A stretch of 37,442 nucleotides of DNA from Chitinispirillaceae bacterium (GTDB taxonomy: Bacteria > Fibrobacterota > Chitinivibrionia > Chitinivibrionales > Chitinispirillaceae). Below, piece after piece: positions 1-7,032 of the stretch. The stretch's first letter is position 1. Each line of letters begins with the position of its first letter. The stretch spans positions 1 through 37,442 of the forward strand of contig JAFGDP010000118.1 of NCBI GenBank assembly GCA_016932075.1, read 5' to 3'. The translations under genes and the position numbers were made by a program. Below the pieces are notes generated by a model, which saw only the letters and a program-made list of their open reading frames with translations, had not been told where the DNA came from and made no database searches.

Positions 1-881
1 CTGACGATGTTCTGCGGCACCACCGCAGGCACCCGGTTCGGCGGCAGATCATATCCGCCGGCTTTCACCCCCTGCCCATTGCCTGCCAGCGGCCGATCCA
101 TGGTGCCGGGCTTATACCCGTTGAGCCAGAACCAGCTGTTCTCAAAAACGACGGCGGTATTCTGATGGATGCAATCAATGCCATCGTCAGAGTTCCACCA
201 CCCCCGGCACCCGCTTACAACGGTGGTGTCAGTGTTCGCCGTCTGGTAATGCACGCCGAAGCCGTCGGCGTTCTGACCATCGCCCTGGCTCGACAGGGGG
301 TCGTAATTATCATGCGAATCGCAATTGAGAACCAGATGCCCCCCGTTCCCGTACGCAAAGAAAAGCCCGGTCCCGCCGTTGTGATGGAATTCGCATTGTT
401 CAAAAATGATATGGCTGCTGTGATCGACCAGCACGCAGTTGGGCGTGGCGCCGGTGAGCTGGGGAACCCTGCAGAATGCAAGCCCCCTGAAATACAGCCA
501 CTCGCTGTTGCTGATGGTGACACCGTTTGTTTGGGATCGTATCCCAGAAAAATCGAATACCGGCCGCTCGTTCTGATACGCCCAGAAACGGATCCTCCTC
601 GTGTCGGACGATCCGCTTTTCCGGATGGTGATGCCGGAACTCATCGCATAGGTGCCCCCGCGGACGTAGACGATATCCCCCGCTGCCGCCTTATCACAGC
701 CTTTGCCAAGGGAAGCGAACGGTTCGTCAATCGTACCGGGATGTGAATCATTTCCGTTAGGTGCGATATAGTAGGTTTCGGCGAAGATGACACCGACCGC
801 CGAGACACAGAGGATTATCACATATCGATGCAATCCGCAGACCCGAATAATCCGCCAGGGCTTTTTTCCAACCTTCATCAT
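1..881 (-). CDS. PL9-type pectate lyase-like secreted protein, C-terminus outside window
   Basis: The reading frame runs from ATG at 881 off the left edge (293 codons visible, no stop), preceded by an AGAAGGTGAT ribosome-binding site. Residues 20-35 form a hydrophobic export signal, followed by a beta-helix-type sequence with repeated short Asn/Gly-rich turns. The family PL9 calcium and active-site pattern is visible: D206 in NADGF, the NSDDGID cluster (D232, D233, D236) and a lysine in GQGVKAGG (K273). These match by order and approximate spacing the Ca-binding aspartates and catalytic lysine known in Pel9A. It is a diverged paralogue of the lyase at 2287-3789 and is transcribed away from it. 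PL9 enzymes cleave polygalacturonate by beta-elimination outside the cell; that this copy is active is inferred. Other right-handed beta-helix lyases acting on another uronate polymer remain possible. Confidence 0.85.
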   Translation of the reverse strand, partial: MMKVGKKPWRIIRVCGLHRYVIILCVSAVGVIFAETYYIAPNGNDSHPGTIDEPFASLGKGCDKAAAGDIVYVRGGTYAMSSGITIRKSGSSDTRRIRFWAYQNERPVFDFSGIRSQTNGVTISNSEWLYFRGLAFCRVPQLTGATPNCVLVDHSSHIIFEQCEFHHNGGTGLFFAYGNGGHLVLNCDSHDNYDPLSSQGDGQNADGFGVHYQTANTDTTVVSGCRGWWNSDDGIDCIHQNTAVVFENSWFWLNGYKPGTMDRPLAGNGQGVKAGGYDLPPNRVPAVVPQNIV

Positions 882-1296
882 ATATCACCTTCTGGTTGAT
901 AGGTGTACCATCCGATAAAAACGGTGTCTTTGCGGCTGCGACGGTAAAAACGGACGGCAACCGACACGGATTTCCATTTTTTCGGTCCAGGAGAGAAAGG
1001 CACACGCAGTCGCTTTCTCCGCCACGCTGCAAGGCTTAGAGCGCCAAGCAATCTATGGATAAATATAAAAACACAATGAAGATTCTTCGATCATTTTCCC
1101 CTGGTGATGGTGCGGTATTTGCTTTTTCCGTAGAACACCAGTTCTACACGCCGGACACGGGAGCCACCCATTGGGGGAAGCAGTAAAAGGCCGGGAACCC
1201 TCTCTTGAGCGCTCTGTTTCGCGCAGCGGTTGCCATTCTTTCATGGTTGCCATTTGCTGTGCGCGGGTATTATTTACATTTTAGAGAAAGCAGGAC
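882..1296. other. non-coding stretch upstream of the PL9-like gene
   Basis: About 415 bases without a convincing gene. It holds the 5' leader and presumably the promoter of the minus-strand PL9-like gene, whose ribosome-binding site lies just above 881. A 66-codon minus-strand frame (1053-1253) with a CPAC motif and a run of three histidines is open, but it has no family resemblance and is not called. No tRNA or rRNA was seen. Confidence 0.5.
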
Positions 1297-1461
1297 ATGA
1301 AAACCACCACCATCATAACGTTTGAAATATCAGCACACGGCTGTTCTTTTGAAGAACCAGGGTTGTTTTTCGAAAGAACGGCTCATTGTATTGAAAAACA
1401 CAGATACGCCTCGCCTGATCATTTACACAACGAACCGAAAGCAACCGGGCATCCATGCTGA
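1297..1461 (+). CDS. possible 54-residue leader ORF overlapping the next gene
   Basis: The frame starts with ATG at 1297 (MKTTTIITFEI) and stops at TGA 1459-1461, so its end overlaps the start of the DUF4468-like gene in the sequence ATGCTGA. That arrangement is typical of translational coupling, and the downstream gene lacks a clear ribosome-binding site of its own. An AGCAGGA sequence sits unusually close to this ATG. The product has no recognisable domain or signal and is rich in His and Cys for its size. It may be a real coupled leader or a chance frame; the second is at least as likely. Confidence 0.2.
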   Translation: MKTTTIITFEISAHGCSFEEPGLFFERTAHCIEKHRYASPDHLHNEPKATGHPC

Positions 1462-1985
1462 AACTACTGCTATTGGTGCCGTTTTTATTTGCTTTTGTCC
1501 ACTGCGCGGGAACGGCGCAGAAGGCCGAGCCTGACGACTATCCCGTCGGCAGAGTAACCGCCGAACCGGACCACCATGCCGCCGGCAACGTAACGGCAGA
1601 ACCCGCCGCACCGGTCGCCGGCAACGCATATACCATCAATCTGTCAAAAGACAGTATCTTTTCAAAATGCATGGACTTCATTGAAGAAAAGTTTTTTTCA
1701 ACCAAGGACGTCATTAAGCTTGCAGACAAGGAAAAGGGCACAATAGTCTGCAACGCGACAATGGATTTGTGCAAAGGAACCGAGGTGATCTGCTACTATG
1801 GGTTTGACATGATCATTAAAATTAAAGACAATAGCTACGTGGTATCATTTACTAATTTTGTGTCGTGGAAAGATGGAAAAAACAAAAAAGTGGAAAACAG
1901 CGAGCTCGTCAATTATATACAATCAAATGTAACAGCAATCGAAAACGATTTGAACGTTTTTATAAAAGACAATACCGGCGATTAG
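1455..1985 (+). CDS. DUF4468-like exported protein (probable lipoprotein)
   Basis: 176 residues. A hydrophobic N-terminus (LLLLVPFLFAFVHC) ends in Cys17, which could be a lipobox cysteine, although His at -1 is unusual. Residues about 31-56 are a low-complexity linker with a 12-residue imperfect repeat (GRVTAEPDHHAA, GNVTAEPAAPVA). Residues about 60-170 resemble DUF4468, a TBP-like fold of unknown function found in exported Bacteroidota proteins; the stretch SKDSIFSKCMDFIEEKFF followed by STKDVIKLADKEKGTIV is characteristic. The function is unknown. The gene is visibly more AT-rich than its neighbours. The start is not supported by a good ribosome-binding site and overlaps a short upstream frame by 7 bases. 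It stands alone between two divergent PL9 genes. Confidence 0.7.
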   Translation: MLKLLLLVPFLFAFVHCAGTAQKAEPDDYPVGRVTAEPDHHAAGNVTAEPAAPVAGNAYTINLSKDSIFSKCMDFIEEKFFSTKDVIKLADKEKGTIVCNATMDLCKGTEVICYYGFDMIIKIKDNSYVVSFTNFVSWKDGKNKKVENSELVNYIQSNVTAIENDLNVFIKDNTGD

Positions 1986-2056
1986 ACAGAGAGACGAACC
2001 TCTTCGAATGCCCCGCCTTTCAGTCTGACAGAAAACAGGTAATCACTAATTTGTTC

Positions 2057-2072
2057 GTTCACTATAGTGAAC
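2057..2072. promoter_or_regulatory. perfect 16-bp palindrome, candidate operator
   Basis: GTTCACTATAGTGAAC is identical to its reverse complement over all 16 bases. It lies between the DUF4468-like gene and the PL9 gene. Perfect symmetry without a loop suits a dimeric repressor site better than an RNA hairpin. The cognate regulator is not identifiable here. Confidence 0.45.
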
Positions 2073-2128
2073 ACGACCTTGATCAGAAATCAGATTCCCT
2101 CCATAAAAACATACCGTTGTGGTATATT

Positions 2129-2186
2129 AGATACTGTGTGAGGACCTGTACTCATTAATGAGTACAGGTGACGAGCTACAGTATCT
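2129..2186 (+). other. large imperfect dyad in the PL9 leader
   Basis: An inner perfect palindrome of 26 bases (2144-2169, centre ATTAAT) is enclosed by a 9-bp outer stem: AGATACTGT at 2129-2137 pairs with ACAGTATCT at 2178-2186. The internal loop has 6 and 8 unpaired bases. A short T-run (2186-2189) follows, so it could act as a terminator for 1455-1985, as a cruciform or protein site, or as a leader RNA structure for the PL9 gene. No known riboswitch consensus was recognised. Confidence 0.55.
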
Positions 2187-2217
2187 TTTGCCGCAAAGCC
2201 ATCCAATAACCTTGTTT

Positions 2218-2230
2218 CCGGCTTTGCCGG
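2218..2230 (+). other. small GC hairpin upstream of the PL9 gene
   Basis: CCGGC (2218-2222) pairs with GCCGG (2226-2230) across a TTT loop. The right arm can instead pair with an upstream copy, GCAAAGCC (2193-2200) with GGCTTTGC (2220-2227), giving two mutually exclusive folds. That is the kind of alternative pairing seen in regulatory leaders. It lies about 57 bases before the start codon used here. Confidence 0.35.
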
Positions 2231-2286
2231 CTTAGTAACACCATATGTTGAAACTCGATCCTTTCCACTCTCTCAAGGGATTTCCA

Positions 2287-3789
2287 ATGCTTCTCCCATT
2301 CAACCGGTTAAACCTCGCGCTCTTTTTTCTCGTATCCTGCTCCTTTGCAGCCACCTACCATGTATTTCCCGACCAGGCCGCAGCGGAAAAAAACGCGCTG
2401 GGTAAAGGCACTGCCACTACCAGTCTTTCAGAGATCGTTGGCAAGCTGCAGCCGGATGATACGGTTTTTATGCGGGGCGGCCATCACACGTATGTAAAAA
2501 CCATCCGGTTCAACAGGAGCGGTACTGCAGAGAAACGGATCCACGTGATGAATTTTCCAGGCGACGAACCGGTTGAGCTCGATTTCACCGGCAATGACGG
2601 CCCTGGCATGGTTTTGGATGCTTCGTACGTTGACTATGTTGGACAGACGTTCCGGGGCGCATCGGACAACGGCCTTCTTATTGAGGGAAACAACAACAGA
2701 ATCATCCGGTGTACTTTTCTGGAAAACGGCGATTCCGGGCTCCAGATCGAGGGCGCGAACAATACCGTTACGAATTGCGATTCCTATTACAACAGGGACT
2801 CTGACGAGAATGATGCTGACGGCTTTGCGCCAAAGCTCGATGTCGGGTCTGGTAATAAATTCATCGGGTGCAGGGCGTGGCAGAACTCGGACGACGGCTG
2901 GGACGGCTACCTGAAATCGAACAAGGATGTGAGCCAGTCCCTGGAAAACTGCTGGGCGTTCAAGAACGGCTACCTTAAGAACGGTTCGGTCAGCCAGGGG
3001 AACGGCAACGGGTTCAAGCCGGGAAGCGCCGACGGCACCCAGAACTGGACCATGAAGAACTGCCTCGCCTACGGCAACCTTTCAAAAGGATTCGACCAGA
3101 ACCATAATCTCGGCAGCATGACGATTTACAACTGCACCTCGGTCAATAACGGCAAATACAATTTCACGGAATACGAACAGCCGGCCTCCGGAAAAACCGC
3201 GACCATAAAAAACTGTCTGGCCGTCCAGACAACGGCGTCGTTCGCCGCGCAGAACAACGTGGGAAGCTTCGTGGTCCAGTCGAACAACAGCTGGAGCGGC
3301 GGTTTCAGCCTGAGCGCGGCGGACTTTGAAAGCATTGATCCGGGGTCTGAGCTGAGTGGACCGAGAAAATCAGACGGCAGCCTGCCTGACATTCGATTCA
3401 TGCACCTCAAACAGGGCAGCGACCTCATCGACGCGGGCACGAACGTGGGCATCGCGTTCCAGGGAAAGGCGCCGGATATCGGCGCGTTCGAATCCAGCTA
3501 TACCACGGCTGCCAAACGGGAAACCACGGCGCGGACCCCCGGTATACGCATGAGCCTGGCCGCGGATAACGGCACCGTGAGAATCGACTATTCCCTGCCG
3601 GCGGAGGGCATGGTGAAAATAACCCTTTTCGCAATTTCCGGAAAGAAACTGTTCGAGACCGCCGGAACGCGTAAATCACGTGGCCCGCAGGTCGATCGGA
3701 TCGGAACCGGGCCCCTCACAAAGGGCATATACCTCTGTTCCCTGGACCTGGACGGATCGATCACGACCCGCACTATTGCCGTGCGGTGA
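2287..3789 (+). CDS. PL9 pectate lyase with C-terminal sorting domain
   Basis: 500 residues from ATG at 2287, chosen over an in-frame ATG at 2245 because AAGGGA sits 6-7 bases upstream and the signal peptide (LALFFLVSCSFAA) then starts properly. A right-handed beta-helix covers residues about 23-390. Ca-binding aspartates of PL9 are present at D178 (in NDADGF) and D202, D203, D206 (NSDDGWD), with spacing equal to that in Pel9A. The expected catalytic lysine is K244 in GNGFKPG, followed by the family signature NCLAYGNLSKGFDQN. Residues about 420-500 form a beta-sandwich tail of the type IX/FlgD-like sorting class (ITLFAISGKKL, then GIYLCSL). Predicted role: secreted, Ca-dependent cleavage of polygalacturonate. 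The gene is single, behind an elaborate leader. Confidence 0.93.
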   Translation: MLLPFNRLNLALFFLVSCSFAATYHVFPDQAAAEKNALGKGTATTSLSEIVGKLQPDDTVFMRGGHHTYVKTIRFNRSGTAEKRIHVMNFPGDEPVELDFTGNDGPGMVLDASYVDYVGQTFRGASDNGLLIEGNNNRIIRCTFLENGDSGLQIEGANNTVTNCDSYYNRDSDENDADGFAPKLDVGSGNKFIGCRAWQNSDDGWDGYLKSNKDVSQSLENCWAFKNGYLKNGSVSQGNGNGFKPGSADGTQNWTMKNCLAYGNLSKGFDQNHNLGSMTIYNCTSVNNGKYNFTEYEQPASGKTATIKNCLAVQTTASFAAQNNVGSFVVQSNNSWSGGFSLSAADFESIDPGSELSGPRKSDGSLPDIRFMHLKQGSDLIDAGTNVGIAFQGKAPDIGAFESSYTTAAKRETTARTPGIRMSLAADNGTVRIDYSLPAEGMVKITLFAISGKKLFETAGTRKSRGPQVDRIGTGPLTKGIYLCSLDLDGSITTRTIAVR

Positions 3790-3812
3790 CTGGTTGTCAA
3801 ATGATCGAATCC

Positions 3813-4022
3813 TTACTTTGTGCCGTCAATGCTTTTCAGCGCATCGTCCGTCTTGCTGGCGCTTTTATTCACTTCATCAACGCTTTTCCGCGCATCATCG
3901 ACGAATCCCTGGTGGGTCGTGATTGTTTTCGCGCCCTCATCAGCCGCTTTCTGACCGATCACCATGTACAGCGCGACCAGGGCGAGCACCAGCAGGACAA
4001 TGGAAACGATCCATTTTTTCAT
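3813..4022 (-). CDS. small single-span membrane protein with coiled-coil tail
   Basis: 69 residues from MKKWIVSIV; GGAG lies about 8 bases before this ATG, while an upstream in-frame start at 4064 has no such site. Residues 5-22 are one hydrophobic membrane span (IVSIVLLVLALVALYMVI). The remainder is a charged helical region with alternating Asp/Lys and small residues (DDARKSVDEVNKSASKTDD) that should form a periplasmic or cytoplasmic coiled coil. It starts 22 bases after the stop of the DUF4832-like gene and is probably co-transcribed with it. No family was recognised. Confidence 0.6.
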   Translation of the reverse strand: MKKWIVSIVLLVLALVALYMVIGQKAADEGAKTITTHQGFVDDARKSVDEVNKSASKTDDALKSIDGTK

Positions 4023-4044
4023 ACTATGCGCTCCGTTATCTGGA

Positions 4045-5511
4045 TTATTGTTTAAGATTAACAATCCTTACAGCAGAAATAAAATTTCCTTTACTGCGAA
4101 TTACCAAAAAATAGATGCCGTTGGGAAAGTCTTTGACATTAAAGCTTCCTTTTTTATCCCATTCTCTAACAGAAACCAGCCTTCCTTGAGCAGAAAAATG
4201 CAGCATTTCACTTCCCGATGGTATAACGAATCCTTTAGGTATGCTGTTGGTGGTAAATGGTTTTATTGAGGCCCCGCTCAGATCAGCGTCAAACTCGATT
4301 TTCTGTCCCTGCACCAGCCTGTCGCACGCAATAGTTAATACCGGGTTTGTTCCGCCCTTTGCAACGCCATATGTTTTTGTTTCTCCCGGCTGTAACAATT
4401 TCAATGATTCTGACGCCCGCACACTGTCAATTGCAATATAGGCGTCATGGTACAGCGGCGCGATGCCATTGTTTTTAACCTGTATAATAGACGAATCCTG
4501 AGATGCCTTAAACGAGGTTATTGCAAATTTGTACCCGCTTGCCATGCCAGCCTCTTTGATTCTTGCCATTGTCTGGTAGTGGGGCTGGTCGTTTCCGATC
4601 ATGTAGGTGATATGGAACCGGGACGCAAGCGTCTCATAGCTTCTTCCGTAAATGCCCTGCGGGTCAAGCACATGCTCCTGGTCGTAATCGCTGTAATAGC
4701 TGAACTCTCCTCCTGCCGGAGAGATCGTATGCCGCTCATTCCCAAAGAAGCTCCAGCATGACGCGTTGTACCCTGCATGGTCCTCGCACATGAACGAGTC
4801 GTCAAAGAGCCCGAATGCTATCTGTTTGAGCTCCGGTTTTGCCTGAAATGGTGAATAGGTATCGTCGGCAGCATCGATTGAAACGCTCCATGGGGTTTTT
4901 GTAAAGTGGGTTTCCATATTCCGGAAGTTCGTTTCCTGAAACTCTTTGCTTGGAAACGTTTTCCCTAATATGAAGGGACCGTCATAGATATGATACTCTG
5001 CCCAGAGGCCGAATCCGGTCTGGATAAAGGCTATGCGCGGATCATTGTCATACTTTTCCGCTAACTTTTCATAAAAATCAAGGTGAAACCGCTGCAGCTC
5101 AGGATGCGACCAGTCAGGAAACCATGTCTCCTGACCCTCGCTTGTCCCTCGTGTTTCTTCATAGCTTGATAGTGCCCGGAAATAGTCTGGCACCGACGTC
5201 TGCATGCCGACATACACGTATCGAAACCTCAGAACCGCCTGGTGCTTTCTGCCGGCAATCTCATTGAGCAGGTTCTCGACCACGGTCCAGTCATAGACAT
5301 CCTGCTGCTTTACCACGTTGTTATACAGCATGTAGGAAAACTCAAGCTGAATGGCGTTCGTATTATTATAGCCGGTATTATCGCTCCATAACACTATGCC
5401 GGTCATGGGCTGGACATTCTCTATCCTGCTGCGCAGTTCGATGTCGATAAACTGGCCATTTACCAGGCAGAAAAGAAGGGGGAGAAGCAGTGAATATTTA
5501 ATTTTACTCAT
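4045..5511 (-). CDS. DUF4832-like secreted protein, putative glycoside hydrolase fold
   Basis: 488 residues from ATG at 5511 (MSKIKYSLLLPLLFCLVNGQ), a clear signal peptide; the longer frame upstream is not needed. Residues about 20-330 resemble DUF4832, a TIM-barrel-like domain related to glycoside hydrolases: LEFSYMLYNNV, VLRFRYVYVG, then DPRIAFIQTGFGLWAEYH, where a conserved Glu follows the GLW turn. The second half of the domain carries an Ig-like beta region (VKNNGIAPLYHDAYIAID). The last 70 residues are a compact sorting-type tail (LHFSAQGRLVSVREW, then FPNGIYFLVI). Substrate unknown; a plant-glycan role is inferred from the neighbours. AT content is higher than in adjacent genes. An extended -10 promoter lies just upstream. 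Confidence 0.75.
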   Translation of the reverse strand: MSKIKYSLLLPLLFCLVNGQFIDIELRSRIENVQPMTGIVLWSDNTGYNNTNAIQLEFSYMLYNNVVKQQDVYDWTVVENLLNEIAGRKHQAVLRFRYVYVGMQTSVPDYFRALSSYEETRGTSEGQETWFPDWSHPELQRFHLDFYEKLAEKYDNDPRIAFIQTGFGLWAEYHIYDGPFILGKTFPSKEFQETNFRNMETHFTKTPWSVSIDAADDTYSPFQAKPELKQIAFGLFDDSFMCEDHAGYNASCWSFFGNERHTISPAGGEFSYYSDYDQEHVLDPQGIYGRSYETLASRFHITYMIGNDQPHYQTMARIKEAGMASGYKFAITSFKASQDSSIIQVKNNGIAPLYHDAYIAIDSVRASESLKLLQPGETKTYGVAKGGTNPVLTIACDRLVQGQKIEFDADLSGASIKPFTTNSIPKGFVIPSGSEMLHFSAQGRLVSVREWDKKGSFNVKDFPNGIYFLVIRSKGNFISAVRIVNLKQ

Positions 5512-5530
5512 GGTCCGGCATCCATCTAAA

Positions 5531-5559
5531 ATTATATCACATATCCGGCATGCAGGCGA
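5531..5559 (-). promoter_or_regulatory. candidate promoter for the DUF4832-like gene
   Basis: On the minus strand TGATATAAT (TATAAT at 5536-5531) is a perfect extended -10 element, with a poor -35 (TTCGCC at 5559-5554) 18 bases upstream. Transcription would start near 5524, giving a leader of about 13 bases before the ATG at 5511. Confidence 0.4.
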
Positions 5560-5649
5560 ACCGTGTGCTGCAAAAAGATCTTCTATTAAATCTCCAAGAA
5601 GCATTCATGTTATTATCAGAAATAAAATGAATAATGAAAAATCCGTAGG

Positions 5650-5655
5650 TATAAT
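5650..5655 (+). promoter_or_regulatory. candidate -10 element for the gene at 5706
   Basis: TATAAT on the plus strand lies 50 bases before the start codon at 5706, in the AT-rich divergent gap 5512-5705. No convincing -35 hexamer was seen, so support is weak. Confidence 0.25.
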
Positions 5656-5705
5656 TAAGAATAATCCATGTACAAACGTGCGACTGAAAATTGAGGGACG
5701 AAACA

Positions 5706-6791
5706 ATGCACGCATCCACGCTATGCAATGGTGCCTTCTTTCTTGTCTTCATCGCTTCGCTGGCATTCGGCCAGGACCCCACGGCGACAACATACTGGCG
5801 CTCCAGTTTTGAAAACGGCTTTCCCGGCGAATGGCTAAACTATGATAATGGCACGTGGACCGCTTCCGGGGTGCCGAACCCGGGCTCGGATGCGGCGTGG
5901 ACCATTGTTGACGGCAGCGGCGTCCCATGCGGCGCCATTCACGGGCAAAGGGTGTACAAAGGGTGGATTCTTGATTCGGCCGGCGAGAGCCATCGCGCCT
6001 ACCCGTGCATTCACTGCGACTATGCGTCGCCGCTGGTCAACTCATGGTGGGTCTGGCTGGACACCGACTATGCCAATTTTCCAAGCGGCGGGTGGCACCA
6101 TTTCGGCACCTGGTGCAACAATCCGGACTGGGACGTGCATACCATGTCGGTCATACGAAACGGCCGACTCGAGATGGCGCATGTTGACAGTTTCGAGGTG
6201 CTGGGAAACATCGACATGCCCCTTCGCACCTGGGTACGGTTTACCGTGTATGTTGAATACGCGCCGGCGGGCAGCAACCTGATAGTCGCCTGGATGGACA
6301 GTACGCCTGTCATGCGAGCCAAAAACATCAAAGGAGGCGGCGGCAATCTCATGCGCGCCCATTGGGGACTGTATGCAAGCGGGAATCTGTTTGAGGGGGT
6401 GCAATACAACGACGATATCCAGATCTGGGGGTTGTCGGGACCCTGGACTGATTTTTCCCGGGTACCGCCCTCTCCGTACGATTCCATTATTGCCGTAATA
6501 AACGAAAAAGAGGTTCGGTTTTGTAATGGCATAACAATACAATCACTTCACCGGGGCGTGCGAATTGAGGTAACTACCACTCGTCAAAAGGGAACCGGTC
6601 AGCTAAATATATGGAATATTAACGGAAGACTGGTCACAAGATGCATGCCATCGTCATGTTCAGATCGATCAACAGTATTTGAATGGGATGGCAACAACGC
6701 TCATGGTGTACGCGTATCGCCTGGCACGTATATAGCTTCTTTCAGGATCGGGTCTTTTTTCTTGAGCAGGATCGTTTCCTTAACTTTGTAG
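5706..6791 (+). CDS. secreted protein with lectin-like (concanavalin-type) domain and sorting tail
   Basis: 361 residues from ATG at 5706, with GAGGGA 8-13 bases upstream. Signal peptide: GAFFLVFIASLAFGQ. Residues about 25-250 have the look of a jelly-roll sugar-binding or lyase domain: SSFENGFPGEWLNY at the start, many Trp residues, and the closing stretch NDDIQIWGLSGPW. No catalytic motif is certain, and the cysteine-rich patch CIHCDY is unusual. Residues about 275-361 are a sorting-type beta-sandwich with the FlgD-like ending VFEWDGNNAHGVRVSPGTY. It could be a polysaccharide lyase or a non-catalytic binding protein; I cannot decide. It is divergent from the DUF4832-like gene and lies 241 bases before the C25 peptidase. 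Confidence 0.65.
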   Translation: MHASTLCNGAFFLVFIASLAFGQDPTATTYWRSSFENGFPGEWLNYDNGTWTASGVPNPGSDAAWTIVDGSGVPCGAIHGQRVYKGWILDSAGESHRAYPCIHCDYASPLVNSWWVWLDTDYANFPSGGWHHFGTWCNNPDWDVHTMSVIRNGRLEMAHVDSFEVLGNIDMPLRTWVRFTVYVEYAPAGSNLIVAWMDSTPVMRAKNIKGGGGNLMRAHWGLYASGNLFEGVQYNDDIQIWGLSGPWTDFSRVPPSPYDSIIAVINEKEVRFCNGITIQSLHRGVRIEVTTTRQKGTGQLNIWNINGRLVTRCMPSSCSDRSTVFEWDGNNAHGVRVSPGTYIASFRIGSFFLSRIVSLTL

Positions 6792-6830
6792 TGCATCTAC
6801 GGTTACACCATGGCCATGCCGCATTGACCC

Positions 6831-6848
6831 GTGGACACAAATGTCCAC
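6831..6848. other. 7-bp hairpin between 5706-6791 and the C25 gene
   Basis: GTGGACA (6831-6837) pairs perfectly with TGTCCAC (6842-6848) across a CAAA loop. An A-rich run follows, but no U-run on the plus strand, so it is not a standard intrinsic terminator. A protein-binding dyad or an mRNA-end stabiliser is possible. Confidence 0.35.
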
Positions 6849-7032
6849 AATATTTAAAAAAAAACCAGCAAAACAGCCCGGGTTTTCATACTTTTCTCAG
6901 TAGATAATAATACTTTTCCCTGCATGGATGTGCGTGGTTTTGCATTGTAGCACGGTCACATGCCATTATATATTCATACAGAGGAGTAGTGTTCATCTCG
7001 TTGTTATTTAACCGTCTTAAGAGGGAGGCGTT

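Noticed and set aside
165..746. 193-codon plus-strand frame at the left end.
   Set aside because: It is antisense to the PL9-like gene, whose protein has a signal peptide and the full active-site pattern; the plus-strand product is Arg/Pro/Ala-rich with no domain.
1053..1253. 66-codon minus-strand frame with CPAC and HHH, a possible zinc-ribbon peptide.
   Set aside because: Only one Cys pair, no ribosome-binding site, no family resemblance, and the sequence behaves like a leader region of the PL9-like gene.
2160..2235. GCAAAGCC in the PL9 leader suggested a cyclic-di-GMP (GEMM-I) riboswitch.
   Set aside because: The other conserved GEMM elements (GGGCAAACC, the GNRA tetraloop hairpin and the GGTAGGTAGC segment) are absent, and the motif can be explained as one arm of a simple inverted repeat.
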